Shown here one piece after another: positions 1-11,190 of a DNA stretch of 64,000 nucleotides. Within the stretch, counting starts at the first letter, position 1. Every line of letters begins with the position of its first letter. The notes below the pieces were generated by a model, which ran no database searches, was not told where the DNA came from, and saw nothing but the letters and a program-made list of their open reading frames with translations. Location of the stretch: NCBI GenBank assembly GCA_033964015.1, contig CM066913.1:23645854-23709853 (forward strand), given 5' to 3'. The translations under genes and the position numbers were made by a program. Source of the stretch: Scolanthus callimorphus (lineage: Eukaryota; Cnidaria; Anthozoa; Actiniaria; Edwardsiidae).

Positions 1-70
1 TTACAAAATAAGGAAACATGAACATATGAAGATTGAAAAACTAGGCTTTGTTGTTTATACTTTTCCTTAC

Positions 71-2279
71 CACTTGCTCCTGAAATCCCAATCATCCGGC
101 AGATGTATTCATAGTCACCAAAAGCAAACAAGATGACGTTTTTGCCCCTGTTTTTAAAATAATGGGTAGTGTTCTTTGATTAGTATTGAGTGAGTTATGG
201 GAGATATATTGCCTGCCAAACAACATTATTCATTGGTGTTCATGACTTACTGCCACTTTTTCAACTCATTCAGCTGCCCTTTGTAGTTTGTCGTAACCAC
301 CCGAAGGTTATTCCTTGTGTCCTTCCCCTCGTATATACAAAACACAACTGTATTTTTGCTAGAGTTATGCTTCTCCAAGTTTGCAATCTGAAATGCGAAT
401 TTCATTGTGCCTTGACCATGGTCACCACCAAGCTTGACATAAATGGAATCATCTGGGATCCTCCCATCGTGCCATGTTAACACCCCAGCACTGCAAGTAA
501 ATAATGCGTCACTTTTGTCAGTGTCACTCCATATTTAAATAAAATACATTGATTGCACATTAAGGAATATCTCTTACTTTTCACTTTCATCCAGATATGA
601 TAAGATCTTATTGCCAATGTCCTCTACAAAAGCGCACGCTGTTTGCTTTACCACTGTCACATTTTTATTTCCCTTTTTGGTTGTATGCTCAAGTGGAAGG
701 AATTCAGCCTCAATGTCATCACCAATTAGCTCTGCCTTCTGGGATCTTTGCTTTTTTCCGCTATCCATTTTTATACCCCAATTGCTGAACCACCTGTCGA
801 AGTAAAATTGAATACTTCAAATTTATTGCCATTTTGGAGTTTCCTCTTATTGGTATCACAAATAAATGGAAACAAAGAAATGGGTTTGCTTTATTAATGT
901 GCAAATGTAATGAATGAATAAACAAGGACTAAAAATGACTTACCGCCTAAGTTTTCCAAGGGCGAACCAGGGTAGACGAAGGTCGGCTTTCATGGCTAAG
1001 GCCTCTCCTTCCGGGATCTCTAAAACCAGCTTCTTCCCAAGTGCGTCCCTGATTAGCGTCTCGCGCTCCGTCTTCGACTTCTGGCGTAGGTGTTGGACTA
1101 CCAAAGAGTCCATCTCACCAGCACTCAGCGTAGCACCAACTTGTTGAAGATGCGTCTTCTCAAATGCCGGGGAGACACCTCATCGTTTGTTTTGTGAGCC
1201 TTTGGGGTGTGGGTTAACACCAGCGACTGCGGATCAAAAATAGTATTTAGTGCAATTTTTTTTTCAAACAAGATGTTAAAGGAAAAAATTCAGAGAAAAA
1301 TTTAGGGAGGGGCTGTGAAGTTACCTTTCCCGGGCCTGGCAGCGAGACAGTTGTTTTGTCAGTCGAACGCTTTAGAAGCTCACGGACAACTGCAGTTCCG
1401 AGTTTTGTGACCTCCTTATTCATTTTCCCCTTTCGCAATTGTTCTATGGCCTGACTTATCGTCTGCTCCTGTGGTGGGCGCTGCTGTTGGGCGTCGTTTG
1501 GTGGTACGGTGGCGTTGGGTTGGCACTTGTGGTTGGCACAATGCTGATATTCCATCACCAATTGGCACTGTTTACATTTATAACTTTGGATTTCTATCAG
1601 CCCAAGCACCACACGATTAAACTTTTTGATGTCGGCGCTGGAGTTAAGGTTTCTTTTGCAAACTGGGCATGAGGGGTGCACGGTTAGGGCTTGCGAAAGG
1701 CAAACCCCCACAGGCATTATGTGTACAAATTGTTTCCACCGGTTTATCCAATATTTCTTTACAAATGGGGCAGAAGAAATCGTCTTTTCTAGCCTCATTT
1801 AGCTCAAACAGCTCTGTCAAATTGTCCACTCGATGACTCGGAATATCTTCTGACAGACGCCTTATTTCCGCATCCACCGTACTATCAATATTCCGGGATT
1901 CATAGCTCTGTCGCTGTACTTTTTTCACATTTCCGCCACCTCGCTTAGATTTTTTTGGCTTTCCCCCCTTTCTTTTCGCCTCTTCTTTATCGCAAGTACT
2001 GCAAGAGTCAGGGGTATGTACTTCCCAAAATACGACCTCGCGACTGTGAGTGCGATAACACTCTCGACAGAACTTTGACGGATAAATCGAGGGATCGTCC
2101 TTCTCTATATTCAAATTGTAGGTCTCAGCTAGAAATTCGCAATGATCCTTGCAACTATAACTATTTTCGTATCTGTCTTTGTATATTTTCAAGCGATTTC
2201 CACAAATTCTGCAAAGTTTAGCTAGATTTTCTTGATGGATGCTTTCGAGGATTTCACCTTCAGAGGTCGCGGCGGCCAT
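71..2279 (-). CDS. RAG1-like multi-exon gene, 3' end beyond window
   Basis: Five minus-strand exons can be read at 1325-2279, 944-1226, 578-793, 251-490 and 71-147. Every junction has GT/AG and matching phase, and a further donor at 70 shows the gene continues off the left edge. The start is the ATG at 2279 (MAAATSEGEI). Exon 1 has a Cys/His module resembling the RAG1 N-terminal domain (LCRICGNRL, then DDPSIYPSKFCREC), a K/R-rich linker, a RING-like finger (FCPICKEILDKPVETICTH, CPVCK) and another Cys pair cluster (YKCKQCQ, HCANHKC). Exons 4-5 carry DDSIYVKLGGDHGQG and FAFGDYEYICRMIGISGASG. By eye these align with the RAG1 core around its first catalytic Asp and the later region before its zinc-binding cysteines. 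Two homopolymer frameshifts break exon 1 (1705-1709) and exon 2 (1169-1172). It could be an N-RAG-TP-type transposon protein or a host gene. The RAG1 relation is by recall, not search. Confidence 0.68.
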
Positions 2280-2728
2280 TAACACCAAGATATTAAATAA
2301 GTCCGAAACTCAGTCAAAAATCATTCGCAAGACCGTATAAGTATAAAAATGGGGAGCGAAAGCATTGCAGATTGCTTAAGACACAGTGGTTACGAAATAA
2401 AAACTCAGATAATATCATAGTTTGAGGATGAAGTCGTTTATTTTGCGCAATTCGTTTCCGCCATTACGTACGTAAGCGCTGGAAAGCAAACTACTGTTAT
2501 CGTTACAGTATTCATTGCACTACTGCTTTTAGCACCTTATCTGTGAGCTCATTCCCTGAGTATTCTAATAATGCTTATTGCGCATACTTGTCTTTCAACG
2601 CTAGGCAGTACGCATCACGTTTTTACTACCAAATATTGAGTAAGCGTGACCCAGAAGTCTGCGCGTTAGCCATTAACAGAGTTAATAACCAGGCATCCGA
2701 CCCTGTTATTAATAGCGCGGTCGCTAAG
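2280..2728. other. Region upstream of the RAG1-like gene, no gene seen
   Basis: This stretch lies upstream of the RAG1-like start codon. I see no TATA box at a convincing position and no coding region. A 72-residue plus-strand reading frame at 2543-2761 has no recognisable motif and looks like chance. Confidence 0.4.
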
Positions 2729-3040
2729 CTAAATGTCCTCTCGCTGACCTGTTTGAAATAGCTGTGTTGTGAGCTCCTGTCTATTCAGTATATCCTCCTT
2801 CTCTTGTTCTGAGAGCACATTGTGAACTACCTTTGATACATTGTTACTGAATACAAATGCATCAACCACCTTTGCAGATGGATTTTGCAGGAGCTTTAGC
2901 TTTGCTTTCTTGTTAAGAGATTTCATGTTCCAAGGAAGTGTTACTGCGGTGGGCATGCCATTCTTCTCAAAACCCAATACCTGATGGCAGCTCAAATCAC
3001 TCACTTCAACACCAACCAGAGAAAATCCCTGTTTGGTCTA
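2729..3040 (-). CDS. Unrecognised exon-like reading frame
   Basis: The minus-strand frame is open from about 3040 and ends at a stop at 2729. Read from the ATG at 3004 it gives 91 residues. It stays open upstream of that ATG (KQGFSLVGVEV), which suggests an internal or 3'-terminal exon rather than a whole gene. The C-terminal half is charged and could be helical (LSEQEKEDILNRQEL, QLFQTGQRED). There is no family I recognise. It lies 450 bp upstream of the RAG1-like gene on the same strand, and it could be the 3' exon of a separate gene or element. A neighbouring frame further upstream also looks exon-like (TLINRRNVTSDPS), so a frameshift is possible. Confidence 0.3.
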
Positions 3041-3224
3041 AACGATAAGGATGGATCACTAGTGACGTTCCTCCTATTAATCAGGGTGCGATCTGAGAAC
3101 AAGGTGCAGTTATTCACTGCAGATTTTCCACTGAAGAATCTGTTAAAGATCAGCTACAAAAGAAACAAGAATGAAATAATAAGACATTTGCATCGCCCAT
3201 TCGCTCTATTTGAGGATTCTGGAC

Positions 3225-3420
3225 CTCAAGCCAGACTAGTCTCCCTAACATCACGGCTTTGTGACAGACACGCAAGGCGTGTGTATGTATGGGCGAAGGG
3301 CTGCACACAAGCTTCAGCCAAAGGGTGTCGTGCTTCAAAATATTCCACCAATATCTGTGAAGCGTTGTGTGACCGACACAAAGCCCGGATGCGAGGGAGA
3401 CTACCGGATTACCAGACGGG
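3225..3420. repeat. Dispersed repeat with a conserved Cys-like 'gaccgacacaaagcccgg' core
   Basis: The core GACCGACACAAAGCCCGG at about 3371-3388 recurs near 4224-4241, preceded both times by AAGCGTTG or GAAGCGTTG. The reading frame across it (160 residues from 2984) has no recognisable domain, so I treat it as a repeat passing through open frame. Confidence 0.45.
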
Positions 3421-3470
3421 TGTTGAAGTAATCGGTAATTGGCTCTTAACATTACGACATAATTGACCCT

Positions 3471-3942
3471 CTACTTGAATAAGCACCCGGCAATGAGCCA
3501 TTGGAGACATCAGCCTCGGTATGGAGAGGTAAAGAAGTACAAGTGGTATCATTGGTAAAGTCAGAGACTTCGCAGCTTTCGCACGAGCTTCTGACGGGTC
3601 GATAGCTAACCTTGATCGTTTCGTGCGAAGCGTCTGACTATTTGCGAAGTCTTTCACTATATCGTGTTTTATCTGCCATAGGTTGTCCAAGGCACGTTGA
3701 TATCTCCTACTTGAATAAACACCCGGCAATGAGCCATTGGAGACATCAGCCTCGGGATGGAGAGGTAAAGAAGTACAAGTGGTATCATTGGTAAAGTCAG
3801 AGACTTCGCAGCTTTCGCACGAGCTTCTGACGGGTCGATATCTGACCTTGATCGTTTCGTGCGAAGCGTCTGACTATTTGCGAAGTCTTTCACTATATCG
3901 CGTTTTATCTGCCATAGGTTGTCCAAGGCACGTTGATATCTA
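3471..3942. repeat. Two-copy tandem duplication, unit 236 bp
   Basis: Copies at 3471-3706 and 3707-3942 are nearly identical, with only a few substitutions. Each copy contains an inverted repeat: GACTTCGCA near its start pairs with TGCGAAGTC near its end, and TTCGCACGA pairs with TCGTGCGAA. Each unit could therefore fold as a hairpin. It looks like a duplicated MITE-type sequence. Confidence 0.85.
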
Positions 3943-4149
3943 TCTATTTATTTGGTCAGCACATTTTAGCACTGAGACTTGCAAATGAACAGCTCGTCGC
4001 TCGCCGAATAACTTCTTACATCCTGCTTTTGAACAACAGTAGAACACATGAAGTAGCGATCAAGATCGACGAATTTCTTTGGAGTCTCCCGTCATTGGTC
4101 GGAATGCAACAATGCGTCGAGTTTGATTGGTTATAGTGATAGTTGTACT

Positions 4150-4290
4150 GATGCTCAGCTAACAATAGTGAAAGGAATGTTATCCAATAGCGAGCAGCCG
4201 GGTGTGGGGAGGAAAGCGTTGCATGACCGACACAAAGCCCGGAAGCGAGGTTCCGACACGAATTGCAACACAAGCGCAGGAAGGTAGCCA
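4150..4290. repeat. Second copy of the 'gaccgacacaaagcccgg' repeat
   Basis: This is the partner of the repeat at about 3371. The shared core is on the same strand and is followed by diverged flanks. Confidence 0.4.
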
Positions 4291-4438
4291 ATACTTTTTC
4301 CAGGGCATCAGCTAACCCACCCTGTAATTCAAGACTTCATTTGCACTAAGCACTTGAAATGGCGGAAAATGTCAGTCTGCCCACCCTGGAATTCTAGAAG
4401 TCATATATAGCCTGCTTACCCAGTTGGCTCATTCTATA

Positions 4439-4740
4439 ATATACAAGTTTAGCCTCTGGCTAAAAGCGGAGCTCCCGGTTACATATGTTTCTGTGTTGAT
4501 GAACCAAAAAATGGCTGCTATTGAACATAGCTTGTCACTGTATGCTTTTCAAAGAAAAATGTCTCTTGATATGTATAAACTGTTTTCTTTGGTATTTTGC
4601 TACACTGACACAATAAAGGTATATATAAAAATAGGCATGGCCTGTGGAAGTAAGATAAAGAACCACTTTCAGAAAAGAATACGGTACTAACCCCTCCCAA
4701 CGGAATGATTCTAACAAAGAACAAGTGCAATAAAGAAAAA
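4439..4740 (+). mobile_element. 5' part of the TA-target element family (diverged copy)
   Basis: This copy opens with ATATACAAGTTTAGCCTC, a diverged version of the head seen at 31867 and 41598, followed by TGGCTAAAAGCGGAGCTCCC. Further in, a stretch near 4680-4730 (TACTAACCCCTCCCAACGGA) matches 32020-32050 in the long copy. Similarity to the long copy continues in blocks through the duplicated region that follows. No 3' hairpin end was found nearby, so this copy appears truncated or too diverged at its 3' end. Confidence 0.6.
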
Positions 4741-6347
4741 AGGAATTATTTGTCATGAGTTTTTTGAAATTTAAAATTACAATAAATGTAAGCGAAAGCT
4801 CTTGAAAGTGTCACACTCACATTTCTAATAAAACCTTCAAAAAAAATATATTTATTAAAAAGTTAATTCTTTTTGCAATGGCCCGCTAGTCCATTCCAAC
4901 GATATATAGGTTGACATGTTTTGGTTCAACTAAGGAGGTGTATGATTTTTTTCCGAGGATGTGCGCGAAGGTTATCAGTAAACTTGATGAAATGTGTCAT
5001 TCTAGAAAATACAGATACCAACCATATAATGAGCAGAGAATAGGTGGCTGCCAATTTTGGTCTTTCCACTAATACCTTCTTTGTAAAGTTATTGAAATTC
5101 CACTGAAAAAGAACATTTTTTTCTGAGGGAGGGGCTGGGGCTGCAGAGGGGAGAGGTATCCTTGATGTAAAGCACCATAAGATGGAGGGTCATTCTCATT
5201 TGTAAGCATTTCAGGGGGGGGGGGGGGAAGGTCACACCAGTCTTTTACATATACATGTTGCTTCCAATGAATTTATTGTATATTTAAAGCTACCTTGGTT
5301 ATAACAATACTCATATAGTACATCTTCATGAAACATAGTTTTCTTGGAGGGCTTGGAACATAACATATACCAATGTGAGGAGAGGGTTGTACCTTTTGAA
5401 GTCCCCTGCAGATGGAGCGTAGGACGTTTTCCCTCAAAATGCTTCAAGCCACCCTGCGAGCAGTGGTTTCACTCTCTTAGACCGACAGCAAGAGAGGGAG
5501 AGAAACCACTGCAAGGAAGTGCTTATTATTGATGATGGCATAAAGAAAAGGAATTATTTGTCATGAGTTTTTTGAAATTTAAATTACAATAAATGTAAGC
5601 GATAGCTCTTGAAAGTGTCACACTCACATTTCTAATAAAACCTTCAAAAAAATTATATTTATTAAAAAGTTATTTCTTTTTGCCATGGCCCGCTAGTCCA
5701 TTCAAACGATATATAGGTTGACATGTTTTGGTTAAACTAAGGAGGTGTATGATTATTTTCCGAGAACGTGCGCGAAGGTTATCAGTAACCTTAATAAAAT
5801 GTGTCATTACAGAAAATACAGATACCAACCATATAATGAGCAGAGAATAGGTGGCTGCCAATTTTGGTCTTTCCACTCATACCTTCTTTGTAAAGTTATT
5901 GAAATTCCACTGAAAAAAAACATTTTTTCTGGGGGAGGGAGGGGCTGGGGCTGCAGAGGGGAGAGGTATCCTTGATGTAAAGCACCATAAGGTGGAGGGT
6001 CATTCTCATTTGTAAGCATTTCAGGGGGGGAGGGAGGTCACACCAGTCTTTTACATATACATGTTGCTTCCAATGAATTTATTGTATATTTAAAGCTACC
6101 TTGGTTATAAGAATACTCATATAGTACATCTTCATGAAACATAGTTTTCTTGGAGGGCTTGGAACATAACATATACCAATGTGAGGAGAGGGTTGTACCT
6201 TTTGAAGTCCCCTGCAGATGGAGCGTAGGACGTTTTCCCTCAAAATGCTTCAAGCCACCCTGCGAGCAGTGGTTTCACTCTCTTAGACCGACAGCAAGAG
6301 AGGGAGAGAAACCACTGCAAGGAAGTGTTTATTATTGAGGATGGCAT
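4731..6347. repeat. Tandem duplication, two copies of an 808 bp unit
   Basis: Copy A covers about 4731-5540 and copy B about 5541-6347. They are very similar throughout, for example GGAATTATTTGTCATGAG at 4742 and 5550. The unit is itself related to the interior of the element at 31867-37481 (32090-32590 shows the same ordered blocks). No protein is supported: the 60-80 residue frames here occur in both copies and have no domain. Confidence 0.88.
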
Positions 6348-6635
6348 GGGGTTGGGGGGAGGGGGTTGTCCTCCTCCTTGGGGGGGGGGGGGGGGGGGGG
6401 GGGTCAAAAAAGTATTGCTAATGCCAAAAGGGGGGGGGGGGGGATCAACAGAAAACGAAAGTGCAACACTGACCCCCCCTAACAAAATAATAATAATAAT
6501 AATAATAATAGTACTGCAAATGCATTAAATTGATTCTTTCTTGACAAGTATTTAGTAATCATAACACAAGGATGGAAGACGGTGGGGGGGGGGAGGGGAG
6601 ACGGTGGGGGGTCAGATTTTAAACATCAGATTTTA
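6345..6635. repeat. Long G-runs and (AAT)n microsatellite
   Basis: The plus strand has G-runs of up to about 24 bases near 6380-6403, another near 6431-6444 and more at 6582-6620. An AAT repeat lies at about 6486-6512. Four or more G-tracts in close order could form quadruplexes. Run lengths are likely uncertain in the assembly. Confidence 0.75.
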
Positions 6636-7744
6636 AACGTTTCTGTCTTATTGCTCCCCTCCCAACATTGTCATTGTCATCTCTGATCAGCCCCCTTACT
6701 TCAAAATCTGTTCTGCCATCCATGCAATACAATTATGTTGATATCAAGTTAATTTAACATTATGTTTTCCTTATGCCATTGCCTGTCCAAGAGCCATCTC
6801 CCTGGCTGCTGCTTTATCACTGAAATTGATAGAGAATAGGTGTCACCAATAAGCCTGATGAAACTGAAACATAGATCGTCTTTTTTCCAGTCTAATTTAC
6901 AAAGGCATATGGCATGGATATTATTATACATTTAAGTAACAGAACATACTGAAGTCCCTTAAGCCATAAAAATGATCAAAACATAAAATCAAGGATGAAT
7001 AGCATTCAGTCTTTCAGATTTGCCTCGAAAATAGTGCATTGAAAATAGGTTGTATTGTTATCACTCCCTCTTACCATTTTTTGGCTTGATCGCCTAAGAG
7101 GGGGAGGTACACAGATTGTCTCTGTTGCCCAACAATGGCAAACACAATGGGAAACTTGAGGAACAACTTTTTAAAGTTGTGAAGGAATGGTGCTGGCTGT
7201 TGGTGGTCATTTCATGTCGCTTGTCAACTTATATAAATTGTATGGGTTTGGACAATTTTCAGGATTCATTTTCGATTGTTTGGAAAAGTATTTGCATACT
7301 TTCACACGAAATATATTTGAAAATGTTCGTGCCTTCTGACAGTGGAACAAAGTAATCTAATGATTCAAATCTCCACATGCCTGTTTTATGCGGAATACAC
7401 CGTGAAGCACACCCTATCATAACCAGAAAAATATCTTGGGAACCTACAAATTAAATCAAGCAGTCAAGAGTTTGGCTTAAATATCTCTTCAGTCATTCAG
7501 TTCTCCTCAGTTATCTCCTCAGTTATCTCCTCGAGCGAAATGGATAAAATATGAATAAAAGGTTAGTAAATTCAAGGATTACTGTACCATTGCCTAAATC
7601 GAGTTTAGAGGCGTTTGGAGACTGTATTGCATAGTTCTTTTCCGAAGTTCGACTACGTTCAATTCGATGAAGTTCAATTGATGAAGGACAAGAAAAATTT
7701 GCTCCTTCTCTTGTCGAGAATTCAGACACGAAATAGCAAAATCT
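6636..7744. other. No gene seen
   Basis: AT-rich sequence. Short frames (60-79 residues) have no recognisable features. I see no repeat shared with the rest of the window. Confidence 0.4.
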
Positions 7745-7855
7745 CTAAACATCCCTTCAAATAAAAATCACCATAACCATCGCCAACTAAATTCAAGCGC
7801 GCGCGTGCTCATTTTCCCGCTCAAAACTGGTGGGTTGCCTGTGCGACGACGGACC
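7745..7855. repeat. Dispersed repeat, inverted partner at 25925-26035
   Basis: This segment matches the reverse complement of 25925-26035, including the block GTGCTCATTTTCCCGCT and the flanking ATTTGAAGGG/CCCTTCAAAT context. It continues weakly into CGACGACGGAC. This is a dispersed repeat of unknown class. Confidence 0.6.
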
Positions 7856-7859
7856 ATCA

Positions 7860-8724
7860 CAGAATCGGTTTCTATTACGTTTCTTTGTGACTCTTCTTCA
7901 TCGTGATTTTCGTGTCCCAGAAATAAGAATTTCATTAATCGCGTAGTTTGATTTTCAAAATCGAAGCGCGCTTCGCGCGCATCCAGAAACACACATCTTC
8001 ATAGTAGCGAAAATCCTAAATCCGGTGACCAATTACCGCGAAATGAGAGCTTGAAATCATACCTTATTGAATTGTGATCAATTGTCGTTTTGATTGCGAC
8101 ATGTTTAAGTGATATCCCAAACCATCAAAAGAAATATCAGGAAAAAAATCGAGCACAGTCACGTTCTAGGGGAAAAAACATCGAGCAGTAAAACTGGACA
8201 CGAATAAAAATATCGAGCCAAAAAAAATTTGCCACCCTCCCCATCAAATGTGAAATGTCCCTTAAGTACATCAAATATTAACCTTTACTGCGTCATTTCA
8301 GTAAACGCGCCCTTGGACACCTCTCTTACTCCGCTCAGTATGCACCCTCTTGTTTTGGCGTATCTGTTCTGCTTTTCTACTTTTATCGCTATATTAACTT
8401 AAAACACAACTTGCATAATCGTTTTTAAAATTTTACTTCCGTGATTCGTGAAAAGCGTTTTCATAACTCCGTGATCCGTGAAATAACGAAAAATCGGTCC
8501 GTGATTCGTGATCGCTACCCCCTTCACCCCCCTGATTGTTGTTTTGACTGAGGACACTGATGTACAAATCTTTTTAATCTCCTTCACTAAAGGTTATGCG
8601 AACAATTCTTCTGCTCGTCTCAACTCTCTGCCACAATAAGGGCAATTGTGCCTGAAACCCTTCTTGTGATTCATGTTGTGGAAGCATTCGATGTGCTACC
8701 CAAGTCTACTGATGATTTTAAACA
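7860..8724. other. No gene seen; imperfect CCGTGATTCGTGA repeats
   Basis: There are three imperfect copies of CCGTGATTCGTGA at about 8440-8512. The rest is AT-rich without coding signal that I can support. Confidence 0.4.
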
Positions 8725-9484
8725 TTCTCGGCCATTCCAGGAATAAAAGGCATGGAATTTCCATAGACAACGGTATTTGTCATACGGGAAGCCTACCCTC
8801 GCGCTCGACCGTTGGCGGTATTATCAGAAGAGATTTGAATTTCACTTGGAAAAAGGTAACTTTTTGTCCACAAGAATCACTGACGGATGAAAATATAGCG
8901 AACACTCTCGATTATATAATGTTCATGCCAGGGGTTGAACCTTTCAAAGTTCACTTCTTTGATGAAACATCAGTCATTCGAACAACTGGCAATCGAACGT
9001 AGGTCACAGCAAGAAAGGCGAACCCGCAATCGAAGTCAAGCGCTACGCTTCCGACCGCAATTACACAGTAAACCTATTGCAAAGTCAATTTGGAATAGAC
9101 AATTTTAACATCGTGGAGGGACCATCAAACGGGTTTGACATGTTAGACTTGATAGCATGAATATTGTTGATCAAGTTTATGGTAACCCTGTCTTGGCGGA
9201 TGGTGATATCGTAGTCATGGACAATTGTGGCAATTGGGCGATTTGCCGAAGCAGAACTCAGGAGAATTCTAAGAACTCGTAATGTTAGTCTAATATTCCA
9301 ACCTCCGTACAGCCCATTGACTTTAATAGAGTTTTGTTTCAGAGTACTGAAATCCTTCATGCAGAGACATGAGCAGTTTTCTGTCAACAATACGGAGCTT
9401 GCCATAATTTTAGGTTTGCAAGAAATTACGCCCGCTATGTCACAGAAGTTCTTCTCGCACTGTGGCTTTGTAATTTTAGCTTGA
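8725..9484 (+). pseudogene. Tc1/mariner-like (IS630) DDE transposase, decayed
   Basis: Translation in shifting plus-strand frames gives an ordered DDE_3-type catalytic region. The sequence runs from a helix-turn-helix-like stretch (RSTVGGIIRRDLNF), through the first acidic motif (VHFFDETSV near 8955), to the second (GDIVVMDNCG near 9205-9225) and the third (QPPYSP then EF near 9300-9340). At least three frame breaks occur: near 9000, near 9160 (a TGA in one frame) and at the NCG motif near 9225, where bases are missing. Residues expected between NCG and GRFAEAE are lost. The DNA-binding N-terminus is mostly absent. This is a dead copy; which mariner subfamily is unknown. Confidence 0.78.
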
Positions 9485-10206
9485 TGGGAAATCTTGTTAG
9501 TCTAGGGTTTCTTCGGGTTGTATACACAAACTTCACTGAGGCGATTACCTATTTGAACTACAGGGACTAGGAGTTTGCTATATTCATCGCCAGAATGTGA
9601 GTATGAATGTGAAACTCATACGAGTTGAGGAAACAAATTCGTTTATTTGACCCCAGCACTTCACTGTTGAGTTTTATGGTTATACTTTTGAAATCCATTT
9701 GAACTCAACAGACTCGCAAATAAATTCTTTGACGCAATTGTTGTCCAGTAAATATCAATGATTACCAATTAAACCACCGGGAGTTTGTGATATTAATCGC
9801 AAGAATTTGAACTCTGTTTTATAATCGAAACTGAGAACCCTATAACAGGAGTTTTGACTTGTGTTGGCAAGACAAATAGCAAAACACATGAGTTCAGAAA
9901 GTCAACTTTGTTTATTTATAACACAATCTCATTGTTTCTTTTGTAGTTGCTTTAGTATTAGTATGAATTTCATTGAACTCTTTGTACAGTAATGTTTACC
10001 GGTAGTTCTTTTATACAACAGAGCAGCTGTAACTGCGATAGTACGCGCGCTCTGATTGGTCGAAAACAAATTACCATAACGCTATGGTAATGTTATAGTA
10101 CATGGCTTTGACCGGAAGTGTGTTTCCACTCGCCAAACTATGATAAAACTACAATAGTTTCTATCATTTCTCATCTAAATCTTCAAAAAATTGCATCTTT
10201 AAAACA
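9485..10206. other. No gene seen
   Basis: AT-rich. A small inverted repeat TACCATA/TATGGTA lies near 10071-10088. The motif CGCGCTCTGATTGG near 10047 is followed by AT-rich DNA. No coding sequence is supported. Confidence 0.35.
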
Positions 10207-10278
10207 ATGGAACCTCCAAGAAACTATAGAAAAGATTGGCAGCGTGAGGAATTAGCGAGAAGGACAGATTCTTTTTGA
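10207..10278 (+). CDS. Short ATG-initiated ORF, 23 residues, possible first exon
   Basis: The ORF starts MEPPRNYRKDWQREE and stops after 23 residues. If one T of the T-run at the end is ignored, the frame stays open for another 15 or so charged residues (LASENDQIKRANGK). This is a possible start of a small gene or a remnant. No function is proposed. Confidence 0.2.
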   Translation: MEPPRNYRKDWQREELARRTDSF

Positions 10279-10402
10279 TTTAGCAAGTGAAAACGATCAA
10301 ATCAAACGTGCGAACGGCAAATAGACGGAAAACGGCAAGATTGCATACAAATTAGAGGGTATTAGCTTCTTTACGCTAAACAACCTTTTGAGTTCGTTTT
10401 TG

Positions 10403-10786
10403 CTACGAAAACAGAAAAAAAGTGCTGTCACTTTTCAGATTTCGCATGTAAATACATTCATTTTCAAGGCATTTTTCCATTGAAGACAATTCACTTAATG
10501 AAATCTCTTTCGTTATAAGCTGAGCATAAGTGCTTCTTTGACTTTTTCGTCTTTTCTTTTTCTCTTGATGACGATCTTTCCCTTTCCTGTGCTTTCTTTT
10601 ACCTTTACTTGTAAAATCTTCAAAATCGAATTTGGAAGTTGGGGGCGCAAATGCTGATGTGCTTGCTACTTCAGCAACAGACGGCAATTTATTTTGTTCT
10701 TGCTCTAGCTTCGCGCCAAAGAGCTGGCGGTCACCAGATGGATCATTAGCCGGTGGGATTTTATTGTCGAATGCCTGTCGTAACAT
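10403..10786 (-). CDS. Unrecognised lysine/arginine-rich ORF, 127 residues
   Basis: The ORF from ATG at 10786 to the stop at 10403 encodes 127 residues. Residues 1-55 are mixed polar and proline containing (KIPPANDPSGDRQLFGAKLE). Residues about 58-85 are extremely basic (KGKRKHRKGKDRHQEKKKRR), a likely nuclear-localisation or nucleic-acid-binding stretch. The C-terminus is short and hydrophobic. The frame is open further upstream for about 17 residues, so it may be an exon. It resembles the basic tails found in some retroelement proteins, but I see no zinc knuckle or catalytic motif. Function unknown. Confidence 0.35.
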   Translation of the reverse strand: MLRQAFDNKIPPANDPSGDRQLFGAKLEQEQNKLPSVAEVASTSAFAPPTSKFDFEDFTSKGKRKHRKGKDRHQEKKKRRKSQRSTYAQLITKEISLSELSSMEKCLENECIYMRNLKSDSTFFLFS

Positions 10787-11095
10787 TGTGATGTCTTTTT
10801 GCAGTGCTATCTTGCCTGCACCCGTTTTCGTGATTCATATATGTTTCAGGAAAGGCGCGCAACAGCCTTGAAGTAACGGCTGTTGAAAACGCGGATATAC
10901 TGAACTTTGTGATGTGTATATGTTTACCTGATCCCATTGAACAGTATCTATTTACTTATTTATCAGCAATATTTACACAGGCATGCCCAGTTCAGCTAAG
11001 GCTGGTTTAAATGGGGGCCTGCATTAACTGACTTTACTACAACGACATACTAAAACACTAATCATTACAATAAAAACAGTCCGATGAAAACACTT

Positions 11096-11167
11096 AGGCG
11101 TTACACAAATAATATTTCAGCGCCTTCCTGAACTTTGGAAGAGATGTAGTTTTCCGAATGTAGTCAG
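11096..11167 (-). pseudogene. LINE ORF2 C-terminal remnant
   Basis: The minus-strand frame reads LPDYIRKTTSLPKFRKALK, then a few residues and a stop. This matches the typical last 25 residues of CR1/L2-type reverse transcriptase proteins (WNxLPxxIRxxxSLxxFKxxLK). Only this fragment is visible. The adjoining 11168-11450 does not continue the protein. Confidence 0.5.
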
Positions 11168-11190
11168 GAAGGCATCACCTATGATGATGC
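11163..11190. repeat. Short perfect-arm inverted repeat
   Basis: GAAGGCATCA and TGATGCCTTC are separated by 7 bases. No function is proposed. Confidence 0.6.

Noticed and set aside
2984..3466. 160-residue plus-strand frame
   Set aside because: It crosses a dispersed repeat whose core recurs at 4224 outside any conserved frame, and has no domain.
6380..6444. Telomeric or functional G-quadruplex array
   Set aside because: These are plain G-homopolymers without a TTAGGG-type unit, and their lengths may be assembly noise.
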